A DNA stretch of 64,000 bases from NCBI GenBank assembly GCA_025200525.1, contig CM045761.1:135410223-135474222 (forward strand), in the 5' to 3' direction. The stretch comes from Camellia lanceoleosa. Its lineage: Eukaryota > Streptophyta > Magnoliopsida > Ericales > Theaceae. This document shows positions 34,516 through 44,545 of the stretch, piece after piece. Both the position numbers and the translations under genes were made by a program. The notes below the pieces were generated by a model. The model was not told where the DNA came from. It was given only the letters and a program-made list of their open reading frames with translations, and did no database searches. Each line of letters opens with the position of its first letter. Positions within the stretch are counted from its first letter, which is position 1.

Positions 34516-35039
34516 TAAGTTTAGCTAATTCAATTAATTTTAACTATATTTGTATATTATTTGTGAAGTTAATGTATTGATAAAATATTCATGTTTTTAT
34601 CTTTCAATCCATTGTGAACAACTAGCCTAAGAATTATTATTGAGAAATTTAGTTATCAGAGTTGCTAGATTATATTTTTGGAAAATGTTTAGTCAAAAGT
34701 CTCTCGCTAGCTTCAAGGTAAAATGTTTTACATATGTTAATTGTCAAAAATTAAGTTTCTTCTTAATAATGTTATATTTTCTTGTTTTTATTGGTGTTTC
34801 AATTGTGTAGGAACAATCACTAGCTAATGTGAATAATATGATACAAATGAAGACAAAACATCAATATGGATCAAAATCAATCCCGGTCAAAGTATACAGC
34901 TCGGTGCGTTCTACCAATTTATTTTATTGGATTAGTAGGCTTTGTTAGTATATTATGTTTCTATGTTAATTTAGTAGAAATTTATTAATCAACTAGAGTA
35001 GAATAAAAAAAAAACTTTGACATTTAGGGGCGAAAGGTC

Positions 35040-35845
35040 ACGGTAAAATAGTGAAATATGCATATAAAGATCCGAGAAACATCACAAACACTTTGAGACG
35101 AAGCAAACTTACGAAAGAAGCGCGTGGCTCCCAATTTGAAATCTACTTTGAAATTTGCACTATTTCAACACGTAGGCATGAAACTAAGTAAAAAAATGAA
35201 CTTTTCCAACGTTTAAGCTTGAAAATAGGCCATCGGAGGGCTAAATCGTGTAACAGCCACGAGATGGCCTGGGTAACACCTCAAACACCTTGGGAGGGAC
35301 CAAAGTAAGTTATGGAAACTTATGGAACTAGCACGGGACTCCCGGTTCAAAAACTAAGTCCAAAAATGTACTTTTCACACTTAAGCTTGAAAAATAGGCC
35401 ATCGGAGGCCAAAATCGTGCAACAGCCACGAGACAGCCCAACAAACACCTCAAACACGTCGGGAGGGACCAATGTGAGTTATGAAAACTTACGGAACTAG
35501 CACGAGACTCCCGGTTTGAAAATGAAGTCCAAAAATGCACTTTTTCACACTTAAGCTTGAAAATAGGCCATCAGAGACCAAAATCGTGCAAACAGCCACG
35601 AGACAGCCCGGCAAACACCTCAAACACGTCGGGAGGGACCAATGTGAGTTGTGAAAACTTACGGAACTAGCACGAGACTCTCGGTTTGAAAATGAAGTCC
35701 AAAAATGCACTTTTTCACACTTAAGCTTAAAAGTAGGCCATCAGAGAGATAAATCGTGTAACAGCCACGAGACGGCCCAGGTAACACCTCAAACACCTAG
35801 GGAGAGACCAAAGTAAGTTGTGGAAACTTACGGAACTAGCACAGG
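35040..35845 (+). repeat. ~170-bp satellite array, first block
   Basis: About four and a half units, each with AAAAATGCACTTTTTCACAC, TTAAGCTTGAAAATAGGCCA, CAACAGCCACGAGACGGCC, ACACCTCAAACACCT and GGAACTAGCACGGGACTCCC in the same order. Spacing of equivalent points is about 170. The block stops abruptly inside a unit where the solo LTR inserts. Confidence 0.93.
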
Positions 35846-36372
35846 TGTCACGACCCCATTCCGCCCCTAGTAGAATGGTGCCGTGATGGCCAGTAATCCA
35901 AGATTAACGAAGGTCAACTTTCAAAATTCACACACAATCAGAGTATAATATATGGGGCTAGCATGTGCGGAAGCAATATATACAAATCTAATTAGTCCAT
36001 AAGAGCTGTGCATAGATCAAATGAAATGACATACATCTTAATATAGTTTACAACTTGGATACAAATAAAATAAAGTACATGTTACATCTTGATCAAAAGG
36101 CTTCTCAAGTCGAAGTATACAAAAGACATGAATTACAACTAAGAAGCATAATCTTTAAGACGATACAAAACATGAATCAAACATCTTGCACATAACATCT
36201 TAGGCGTCACCGCCTCCTTGCTTGCCGCCTACATATATATAAGGAGAGGGTGAGCTTGGATACTCAGTGAATGGTACAAGTAATAAAGGTTTAAATGAAT
36301 GACATCCGAGATCTTTATCAAAACAATACATAACATAGCTTGTACATCAATCTTGGTTTTTCAAAAACATGT

Positions 36373-36564
36373 GTGCTGCAAAAGCTTAAAGTCCCTTAGC
36401 ACGTACGGACTTAACTTGATGTGCTACAAATGCTTATAGTCCTTTAGCACGTACGGACTTAACTTGATGTGCTACAAATGCTTATAGTCCCTTAGCACGT
36501 ACGGACTTAACTTGATGTGCTACAAATGCTTATAGTCCCTTAGCACGTACGGACTTAACTTGAA
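36373..36564 (+). repeat. 48-bp minisatellite, four copies
   Basis: Units start at 36373, 36421, 36469 and 36517, containing GTGCTACAAATGCTTATAGT and CCTTAGCACGTACGGACTTA. The last three are nearly identical. Confidence 0.93.
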
Positions 36565-36779
36565 TGTCATCAAAACGAGATAATACTTGATATTCAAAAT
36601 AGGGATCATCATTCATGTTCAACAATACTTTTCAAAACAAGCAAAGCGAAGCTTTAACAAAACGTTATAACATAGCTTTATTAAAAATACCACTCACATA
36701 GTTCTTCTCGGGTGTAGGCTCAAAGCGAAGATCAAGGACCTACAATCACATGGCAATCACATTCTCAAAACAAGCTTTA

Positions 36780-36865
36780 CATGCATGCAAATGATCTAGG
36801 GAAAACATGCTGGAAATGACCTAGGGAAAACATGCTGGAAATAACCTAGGGAAAACATGCTGGGT
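36780..36865 (+). repeat. 25-bp minisatellite, three copies
   Basis: Repeats of CCTAGGGAAAACATGCTGGA with small changes, followed by a region rich in CTTGGCCGAGGTG / CACCTCGGCC inverted phrases (36930-37150). Confidence 0.8.
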
Positions 36866-38055
36866 ACCAACCAGGTCCTGGAATGGATGCACAAAAATGA
36901 TCTAGGCAAAAGTGACCTAGCTGAGTGAACTCAGGAGGTCTTGGCCGAGGTCCCACACCTCTTGGCCGAGGTGTGGTTACCTAGGCTTCGGCGTACAGCT
37001 GCTTGCCGAGGTGCTACAAGGTGCTGGCAAGGGTGTACCATGTCGGCCTAGGTGTGCATGCAAGATAAACTAACGTGTAAGTGATTGTGCAAGGTAGGCC
37101 AAGGTGAGATACGATGCTTGGCCTAGGTGTGTGATCTAGGCAAGAGTGATCTCGGTGATCACACCTAGGGAAATGAAGCCTGGAAATCTGGGTTTCCCTC
37201 TCTTGAAAAACATAAAGAACATGAAGAACATGAATGCTAAAATCATAACTTCTTTGTTACAAAATCTGGGATTTCATGGCATGAATTCGAAAACATGGAC
37301 CTAGGTACCCATACTTGAAGATCATATGAAAACAAATATGAAAACATGGATCTTGGTGCAAACTCTTGGATCAAAACATGACTTTTCTTGAAGAACACAT
37401 GAATACCACTTTCTCTTTCTAAAACCGAACTTTAAATCAATGCATGGCTTACAAATCGTATTCAATCATGAAATGCAATAACGTGATCATAAAAAACAAC
37501 ATGAGCAGATCAAGAATCTAACCTTAGAACACGGATTCAACGGTTCGATCTCTAGGGATCAAGCTTGGAAATCTACTCTCCCACAAGAACTCCTCTTCCT
37601 CTCCTAGAGCTTCTCTCTCCTCTTCAAAAACAAGGATATAACAAATGATAGGTTTCTCCTCTCGCGGTGATTTAACACTCAGCTCGGACACGTGGCAACG
37701 GCTGGTTGGTTCTCCTCAAAAAGGTGATAGATTGACAAGACATGACTATGACAAAGCGTATGCAACAAGCTAAGGCAAGGGAACTCCGGCAAGAAATGAT
37801 CTCGGCTAAGGACATAGGCTTCGGCAAGTAAGGTCTCTATGACCTCGGCTAGGAAGGATAACACTTGGCCAAGCTGTACCACACCTCGGCCTAGATGTGC
37901 CACACCTCGGTCTAGGTCATTCCAGATCACTAGGTGTAAGGATTAAGGATCTCGGACGCCTAGGTGATAACATCTCGGCCAATATGCCTAGGTGATGGTG
38001 GAGGTCAACCAAAGTGGTTCTAAGATGGTCCTCGGCTTAAGATGACCTCAACTTG

Positions 38056-38200
38056 GCATGACTTAGGCTTAACATGACCTAGGCTTGACATGACCTAGGT
38101 TTGGCATGACCTAGGCTTAGCATGACCTAGGCTTGACATGACCTAGGCTTGACATGACCTAGGCTTAATATGACCTAGGCTTAGCATGACCTAGGCTTGG
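38056..38200 (+). repeat. 16-bp minisatellite with CCTAGG core
   Basis: About nine tandem units of CATGACCTAGGCTTGA, with single-base variants. Each unit contains the palindrome CCTAGG. Confidence 0.92.
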
Positions 38201-38377
38201 GACAGCAAGAAAGGAACAAAGCATGCATACAACACTTAGGCAAATCACATAAGCACAAAACAAAACATGAACCTTTACTTAGGAAAAACAAGTCAAAGTC
38301 TACAAATGCAAGCTTAACAAGACGAAATCATACAAATGCACATGAACATGACTAAGATATGAATGTGGGTTATTACA

Positions 38378-40450
38378 ACGGGACTCCCAGCTCGAAAACT
38401 AAGTCCAAAAATGCACTTTTTCACAATTAAGCTTGAAAAATAGGCCATGGGAGGCCAAAATTGTATAACAGTCATGAGATGGCCCAGGTAACACCTCAAA
38501 CACCTCGGGAGGGACCAAAGTAAGTTATGAAAACTTACGGAACTAGCACGGGACTCCCGGTTCGAAAACTAAGTCAAAAAATGCACTTTTTCACACTTAA
38601 GCTTGAAAAATAGGCCATTGGAGGCCAAAATCATGCAACAGCCACAAGACATCCCGGAAAACACCTCAAACATGTTAGGAGGGACTAATGTGAGTTATGA
38701 AAACTTACGGAACTAGCACGGGACTCCCGATTTGAACACTAAGTCTAAAATTGCACTTTTTCACACTTAAGCTTGAAAATAGACCTTTTGGGGCCAAAAC
38801 ACGAGACGGCCCGGGTAACACCTCAAACACCTCAGGAGGGACCAAAGTAATTTGTGGAAACTTACGGACCTGGCATAGGACTTCTGATTTGAAAACTAAG
38901 TCCAAAAATGCACTTTTTCACACTTAAGCTTAAAACTAGGCTATCAGAGGCCAAAATTGTGCAACAGCCACGAGACTGCCCGAGGAACACCTCAAACACC
39001 TCAGGAGGGGCCAATGTGAGTTGTGGAAACTTACGGAACTAGTACGGGACTTCCGGTTTGAAAACTAAGTCCAAAAATGCACTTTTTCACACTTAAGCTT
39101 GAAAATAAGCCATCGGAGGCCAAAATCGTGCAACAGCCACGAGAAGGCTCGGGTAACACCTCAAAAACCTCGAAAAGGACCAATGTGAGTTGTGGGAACT
39201 TATAGAACTAGCATGAGACTCCCGGTTTGAAAACTAAGTCCAAAAATGCACTTTTTCACACTTAAGCTTGAAAATAGGCCATTAGAGGGCTAAATCGTGC
39301 AACAGCCACGAGACGGCCTAGGGAACACCTCAGACACCTTGAGAGGGATCAAAGTGAATTGTGAAAACTTACGAAACTAGTACAAGACTCCCAGTTCGAA
39401 AACTAAGTCTAAAAATATACTTTTTCACACTTAAGCTTAAAAATAGCCCATCGGAGGGCTAAATCGTATAACAGCCATGAGACGGCCTAGGTAACACCTC
39501 AAACACCTTGAGAGGGACCAAAGTAAATTGTGAAAACTTACGGAACGAACATGGGACTCTCGGTTCGAAAACTAAGTCAAAAAATGCACTTTTTCACACT
39601 TAAGCTTGAAATATTGGCCATCAGAGGCCAAAATCGTGTAATAGCCATGAGATGGCCCGAGTAACACCTCAAACACCTTGGGAGAGGCCAAAGTAAGTTG
39701 TGGAAACTTACGGAACTAGCACGGGACTCCTGGTTCGAAAACTAAGTCCAAAAATGCACTTTTTCATACTTAAGCTTGAAAAATAGGCCATCGGAGGCCA
39801 AAATCGTGGAACAGCCACAAGATGGCTTGGGGAACACCTCAAACACATCGGGCGGGACCAACATAACTTTTAGAAACTTATGGAACTAGCACGGGACTCC
39901 CGGTTTGAAAACTAAGTCCAAAAAATGCACTTTTTCACACTTAAACTTGAAAATAGGCATTTGGGGGCCAAAATCATGCAACAGCCACGGGACGGCCTGG
40001 GAAACACCTCAAACACCTCAAGAGGGAAAATGTGTGTTGTGAAAACTTACGGAATTAGCATGGGACTCCTGGTTTGAAAACTAAGTCTGAAAATGTATTT
40101 TTTCCAATACTTAAACTTGAAAATAGGCTATCAGGGGGTCAAAATCGTTAAACAACCCCAAGAAGGCTGGGGAACACCTCAATCACCTTGGAAGCAACCG
40201 TTGTAATTTGTGTAAACTTACGAAACTAGCACGGGACTCTAGTTTTGAAAACTAAGTCCAAAAATGAATTTTTCCAACACTTAAGCTTGTAAATAGGTCA
40301 TCGGAGGCCAAAATGTTGTAACAGGCACGGGAAGACCCGGGGAATACCTCAAATACCTCAAAAGGGACCAATGTAAGTTGTGGAAACTTAGGAAACTAGC
40401 ACCAGATTCCCGATTTGAAAACTAAGTCGAAAAATGTATGTTAAATTGTA
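38378..40450 (+). repeat. ~170-bp satellite array, second block
   Basis: About twelve further units in the same orientation as the first block. The array therefore held about sixteen units before the solo LTR entered. Units toward 40100-40440 are more diverged. Short ORFs seen on the minus strand here are repeats of the same antisense phrase and are not genes. Confidence 0.93.
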
Positions 40451-40994
40451 TATTTTATTGATAAGAGAATAATTGTCTAATTTGCATTCTTTTTTCTTTT
40501 TTGTTTTTTATTTTTTTGCAGATTCAAGATTTGATATGGACATGTTTGGTAATTTGGAGAGCAGAAGCTAGCTCATTTTGTGTTTTTGTTCATATTACCT
40601 TACATGTATTTTGGTTGCATTGTAAATTTTATATTTTTGTTGGTATTACAGGACATGTTTGGTAATCTGCACTTAATATTTTATTTTTGTTGATATTAGT
40701 AGACATATTTTTTGTGTATATTAGGAGACGTGTTTGGTAATCCGCATGCGGCTGATATTATATTTTTGTGGATATTAGTAGACATGTTTTTTGTGGATAT
40801 TATGAGACATATTTATAATCCGCATGCAGTTCATATTGTATTTTTGTGGATAGTGCTGAAATTCGATTGTGATGTTTATGAAAATGAACAGATTTTTGTA
40901 TTGATTTGTAATAGATATTTTATTGAACAGGTTATCGAAATGGGCATGGAATTTTTACTGAAAAGAAAAAATTTAATTTGAAAATAGTACCCCC
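40451..40994 (+). repeat. CACTA interior 3' segment with tandem phrases
   Basis: After a T-rich stretch ending TTTTTTGCAG (40511-40520, splice-acceptor-like) comes GATATGGACATGTTTGGTAA. The phrase GACATGTTTGGTAATCYGCA and TATATTTTTGTGGATATTAG then recur three to four times to 40860. Possibly a 3' untranslated exon of a former element gene; no protein domain. Confidence 0.45.
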
Positions 40995-41563
40995 ATTTTA
41001 AATTTTTTTAATTTTTATTAGCGACGAAATAAAAAATGTCGCTATTAGTTTTCAAAAAATATGACGGATAATTTTGTCACTAATGATATAGTACCAAATA
41101 AATAGTTTCGTCACATTTGCTGAATATTTCGTCGCTAAATTGAAATATTTGGTGACAAAATATTTTTTGTTATTGAAAAATTTTCTTTTCTGCTCATTTT
41201 AGTGACGGATTTTTTTGTCACCTTAATCCATATCATTAGTGAAGAAAACTTTCGTCACTAAAATCTATTTGGTGACGAAATATTTCATCGCCAAAAATAA
41301 TTAAAATAAAATATTATTTAGTTTTGATGACAAAATTGATGTTATAGAAGACGAAAAATGCAATATTTGGAGACGAAAAATTTCGTTGCTAAAAATGAAA
41401 AATAAGCAACGAAATTGTTTTTCGTTACCAAGTACTTTCAGCGACAACGTATAGACGACAAACGCGGTGACAAATTTTTTTTTATCACAGATCACGTTAG
41501 TGACGAAAATTTGATGTTTGGAGATAAAATCAGTCTGTCACCAAAGGTCTTTTTGTTATAGTG
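40995..41563. repeat. CACTA right subterminal repeats and terminus
   Basis: Dense GTGACGAAAT / ATTTCGTCGC units (for example TTTGGTGACGAAATATTTCA near 41268), ending TTTTTGTTATAGTG. Mirrors the left subterminal region. Confidence 0.85.
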
Positions 41564-41566
41564 ACT

Positions 41567-41902
41567 TACCAAGATTAAAAGTGAGTGGTATACTACATTG
41601 TGAGCTTAAAGCCAAAGCAATCCTCCTATTGATGTTGGGGGATATGAACATTTTGGAATTTTTGAAGATTAACTTTATGGCCTGAGATATTGCTAAACTC
41701 TTCAAGAACATTCATAATGATATCACAGTTACCCTAATAAGCCTTAGCGAAAAGAATCAAATCATTAGCAAAAAATACGTGAGATAAATGGGGGGTTGTT
41801 TTGAGATGCCTTAATGCCTTTCTAGCCACCTTCTTTCACCTTAATATTGATCATATTAGACAATCTCTCTATGCACAAAACAAATATATATATATATATA
41901 TA
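41567..41902 (-). pseudogene. LINE ORF2 segment between CACTA and Helitron
   Basis: Minus strand reads LCIERLSNMINIKVKE, then a degenerate copy of the motif region around the RT active site (the FADD-equivalent near 41790 is altered and frame-broken), then LEEFSNISG. It joins 50632-51308 upstream and 28166-29488 downstream in sequence order. Confidence 0.7.
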
Positions 41903-41928
41903 CTAGCGGTAACCCGTGCGATGCACGA
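41903..41928 (-). terminator. Helitron 3' hairpin and CTAG end
   Basis: Stem CGTGC-ATC-GCACG (plus strand 41915-41927), a nine-base gap, then CTAG at 41903-41906. In Helitrons this hairpin marks the 3' end for rolling-circle transposition. Confidence 0.65.
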
Positions 41929-42420
41929 AAAATAGACTATATATATTTTGTGTGATAAATAAATCATCTTAATCTTAAATTATATCTTAATAGTGACAAG
42001 CCATAATATTAAGCCATCTAGGTAGATGTTAACAATAATTAACCCACAAAATTTTACAATAAAATTTGATATGTATAAGAAATTGTTAATTATAAAAATT
42101 GTTGAGAATAATAGTATCACAATCACTTGATAACATAAATAACTTGTATCAAACTAAACAAAACATTAAAAGAGATAAATTCTATAAGCTCAGAAAAATT
42201 ATCATAAATTTATTTGGACTTTTAAATCAGTGGTGTATATTATTATTGTGGGATCAAATTATGAATAAATATCAACTTTTAATTATAATTTATAAGTAAT
42301 TTAAAAAAAAATTTAATCTAAATTTGTTGCCTAGCTTATAAAAAGAACTTCTCAAACAAATCATTAATTGATTATATTAGCAACTCTCTATCTTTGATTT
42401 CCTCTATCAATAACACACTC

Positions 42421-42439
42421 ATATCATATCAAAGTATAA
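42421..42439. repeat. 19-bp target-site duplication of the young LINE (left)
   Basis: ATATCATATCAAAGTATAA, exactly repeated at 48899-48917. Confidence 0.95.
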
Positions 42440-42499
42440 CATATTGAACTTTGAATTGGAGAGTGAGAAAAGCAATAGATTTGGGGGGAGAGGGTGGAT

Positions 42500-44503
42500 A
42501 TGCAAGCTCAACGTGGAGAGTGGATACCGGTTGTCAGGGAGAGGGGCAGATCAGGACCATGGAGGTCGGAAGGGAATGGAGGTGTATTCAATGTGTTCGT
42601 GGATAACTTACCAACATCTTTGAACCCAAAAGGCCTGTACAATCTGTTCACGAAGTTTGGAGTGGTAAAAGATGTTTTCATACCGCAAAAAAGGCGCAGG
42701 GCGACTAACACAAGGTTTGGCTTTGTGAGGTTTGGTTGCTTTGTGGCAGCTAATATAGCTGTCCAAAAAGCAAATGGGTTATGGGTGGACGATAGATCAT
42801 TACAGGTAAAATATGCAGAGTTTGGGAAAGATAACGCCAGGGGTGAAGTTGAAAAGATGCCATCAAGGAACCAAGTGATGAGAGCAGTAGTCTATGCTGC
42901 AAAAGGGGGTGATGTTCAATTCGGTTGTAGTGGCCTTAGAGATAGAAGGTCGTATGTTGACGCGGTGGTAGGCAAAAGGGGTGAAAGAGCTGGTTGTATC
43001 TTGGTAAAGGCAAAAGAGGTAGGGAACGGTTGGTTGTTTGAGAGTGTAATAATCAGATTGAAGGTACAATATGCAAATATTAGTCTGAAGAGAGAGTTAG
43101 CAGCCATAGGAATTGAGGATGTAATGGTAAGAGGTAGTCGGGGTAGGGACGTGGTTATAACTTTTAACTCTAAGGAGGAGAGGGCAATGAAATTACCAGC
43201 TATTAAGGAGTTGATTGTAGATTGGTGTGAAGAAATTACTGAAGGAAAACCAGGTCAGGTGTTGGAGCAGGAAAGAAGTGTTTGGCTCAGTTGCTATGGT
43301 ATCCCATTGCACTTGTGGAATAGATCCAACATAAGAAAAATTGGCGAGGTGTGGGGGCAAGTGCTATGTTTTGAAAGTGATTTGACTCAACCACTGGCTT
43401 TTGTGTGTGCAAAGGTGAAGATTTCTACCAAAAGTATGGAACCTTTAAATTCTGTGGTAAATTTGGAGTGTAGGGGGAGGGTGTTTCCAGTGAGAGTTTG
43501 TGAGGAGCAGGTGATCAAGATGATATCAACGAAATGTTCTTGCAAATGTCACAAGGATCAACAGGTGGTAGAGATTGGCAGCTCAAATGTCATGGAAGAT
43601 CACAGCGTGGGGTGGAAATCCAGGGATGTCGAAGATGAAGATGCTGATGTGGAGGTTGATTCAGCTGATGACATGGAGGTTGGGTGTGATGAGGCTCAGG
43701 TAGGTAGGCTAGGTGGTGAAAAATGGAGTGAGGAGGTGGACAACATGGTATGCCGGAGGAGTGCGGAGGAAGAGATAGCTGGTAGAGGTGATGGGGTGAA
43801 CATAAAGTCTGCTGAGGTCTGTAACATAATGATGGATGCACGAAAACAGAGAAACGGCTCTGTTGAGGAGACGGTAGTTGGTCAGAGTAAGGATGATCTG
43901 GTTTGTATGCAAGGTTTTGTTAGAAGTTTAGATAGAACTAGTGTAGAAGGGCCGGGTGTAAATATTGAAGTAATGTTGGGCCAGTATAACACACCAAATC
44001 AAGGGGTTGGGCCATGTATACCTCGGGTTGGGCTGGGGATGCAAGGAAAATCTGGTAGTAGCAAAGTAAAAGAAGTAGGGCCACTTGATAGATTGTCAAA
44101 TTTATCAGAAGCCCAGGAGCAGGAGCCCAGTTACAGTTCTAGAAGGAATAAAAAAAGGAAACAAAGGATCAAAAGCATTAAGAATTACAATCCTAATTTG
44201 CTACGAAGAAGGTCAGCTGATTTAATGAGTAGATACGGGAGAAGATGTGCGGCAACAAGCTCGGTACGGCCCAAGGCAGCAGATTGGCGAGCAGCAGTGG
44301 CGGCATCGTCCTTATTAGCATCGTTGGAGGGTGGTGTGGATAAAGGGCGGATCGTCCTTAATGAGGCTGAAGCAACTTTAAAGTTGGGGGAACTCCTTGG
44401 GGTGAAGTTGAATGGAAGGAGGGATGAAGTGCTGGAGAAAATAGTAGATCTTGAACTAAAGGATATGGACCGAATTGAAGGGGGGGTGAGAGTTGGGGAG
44501 TAG
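42500..44503 (+). CDS. LINE ORF1 protein, RRM-containing
   Basis: RNA-binding chaperone-type protein that coats LINE RNA in the ribonucleoprotein. I choose ATG 42500 (MQAQRGEWIPVV); an in-frame GTG lies 6 bases earlier. Residues about 30-110 form an RRM: VFVDNLPTSLNPKGLYNLF (RNP2 side) and TRFGFVRFGCF (RNP1). Residues about 175-330 match the DUF4283-like region found in plant LINE ORF1 and related proteins (VWLSCYGIPLHLWNRSNIRK, GQVLCFESD). The rest is acidic/Gly-rich, then a basic stretch (RRNKKRKQRIKSIKN) near residue 555 and a helical C-terminus. The frame of 667 codons is uninterrupted. ORF2 begins 43 bases after the stop. No zinc knuckle is evident, so RNA binding would rest on the RRM. 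Confidence 0.88.
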   Translation: MQAQRGEWIPVVRERGRSGPWRSEGNGGVFNVFVDNLPTSLNPKGLYNLFTKFGVVKDVFIPQKRRRATNTRFGFVRFGCFVAANIAVQKANGLWVDDRSLQVKYAEFGKDNARGEVEKMPSRNQVMRAVVYAAKGGDVQFGCSGLRDRRSYVDAVVGKRGERAGCILVKAKEVGNGWLFESVIIRLKVQYANISLKRELAAIGIEDVMVRGSRGRDVVITFNSKEERAMKLPAIKELIVDWCEEITEGKPGQVLEQERSVWLSCYGIPLHLWNRSNIRKIGEVWGQVLCFESDLTQPLAFVCAKVKISTKSMEPLNSVVNLECRGRVFPVRVCEEQVIKMISTKCSCKCHKDQQVVEIGSSNVMEDHSVGWKSRDVEDEDADVEVDSADDMEVGCDEAQVGRLGGEKWSEEVDNMVCRRSAEEEIAGRGDGVNIKSAEVCNIMMDARKQRNGSVEETVVGQSKDDLVCMQGFVRSLDRTSVEGPGVNIEVMLGQYNTPNQGVGPCIPRVGLGMQGKSGSSKVKEVGPLDRLSNLSEAQEQEPSYSSRRNKKRKQRIKSIKNYNPNLLRRRSADLMSRYGRRCAATSSVRPKAADWRAAVAASSLLASLEGGVDKGRIVLNEAEATLKLGELLGVKLNGRRDEVLEKIVDLELKDMDRIEGGVRVGE

Positions 44504-44545
44504 GTGATACCAGCTGGGGGATATTAGGTGTAGCAGTGGTTTTTT

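Larger units (their letters stand above)
35846..38377 (-). mobile_element. Solo LTR (2.5 kb), gypsy-like, inside the satellite array
   Basis: TGTCACGACCCC at the left and GGGTTATTACA at the right give TG...CA ends. On the minus strand it begins TGTAATAACCC and ends GGGGTCGTGACA, a pattern common in plant gypsy LTRs. Flanks ACAGG (35841-35845) and ACGGG (38378-38382) are a TSD with one mismatch. A TATATATA-like box on the minus strand near 36226-36235 fits that orientation. No internal gag-pol, so it is a solo LTR or LTR-only relic. It carries three minisatellites. Confidence 0.72.
29492..41563. mobile_element. CACTA (En/Spm) transposon, 12 kb, apparently non-autonomous
   Basis: Left end CACTACAAGAAAAA and right end TTTTTGTTATAGTG (reverse complement CACTATAACAAAAA) are CACTA termini, flanked by a 3-base TSD ACT (29489-29491 and 41564-41566). 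About 450-570 bases at each end are dense in GTGACGAAAAT / ATTTTCGTCAC type subterminal repeats. I found no TNPD/TNP2-like transposase. The interior holds a captured kinase exon, a LINE fragment, a ~170-bp satellite array and a solo LTR. Insertion splits the old LINE; joining the flanks restores its reading order. Confidence 0.88.

Noticed and set aside
36373..38200. Regular short repeats that could be mistaken for a CRISPR array
   Set aside because: Tandem units without unique spacers, in a plant LTR.
35328..38905. Repeated 60-73 codon minus-strand frames with FWTSFSNRES / SSLSVKK phrases
   Set aside because: Antisense reading of the ~170-bp satellite units; the same phrase recurs per monomer and is not a gene family.
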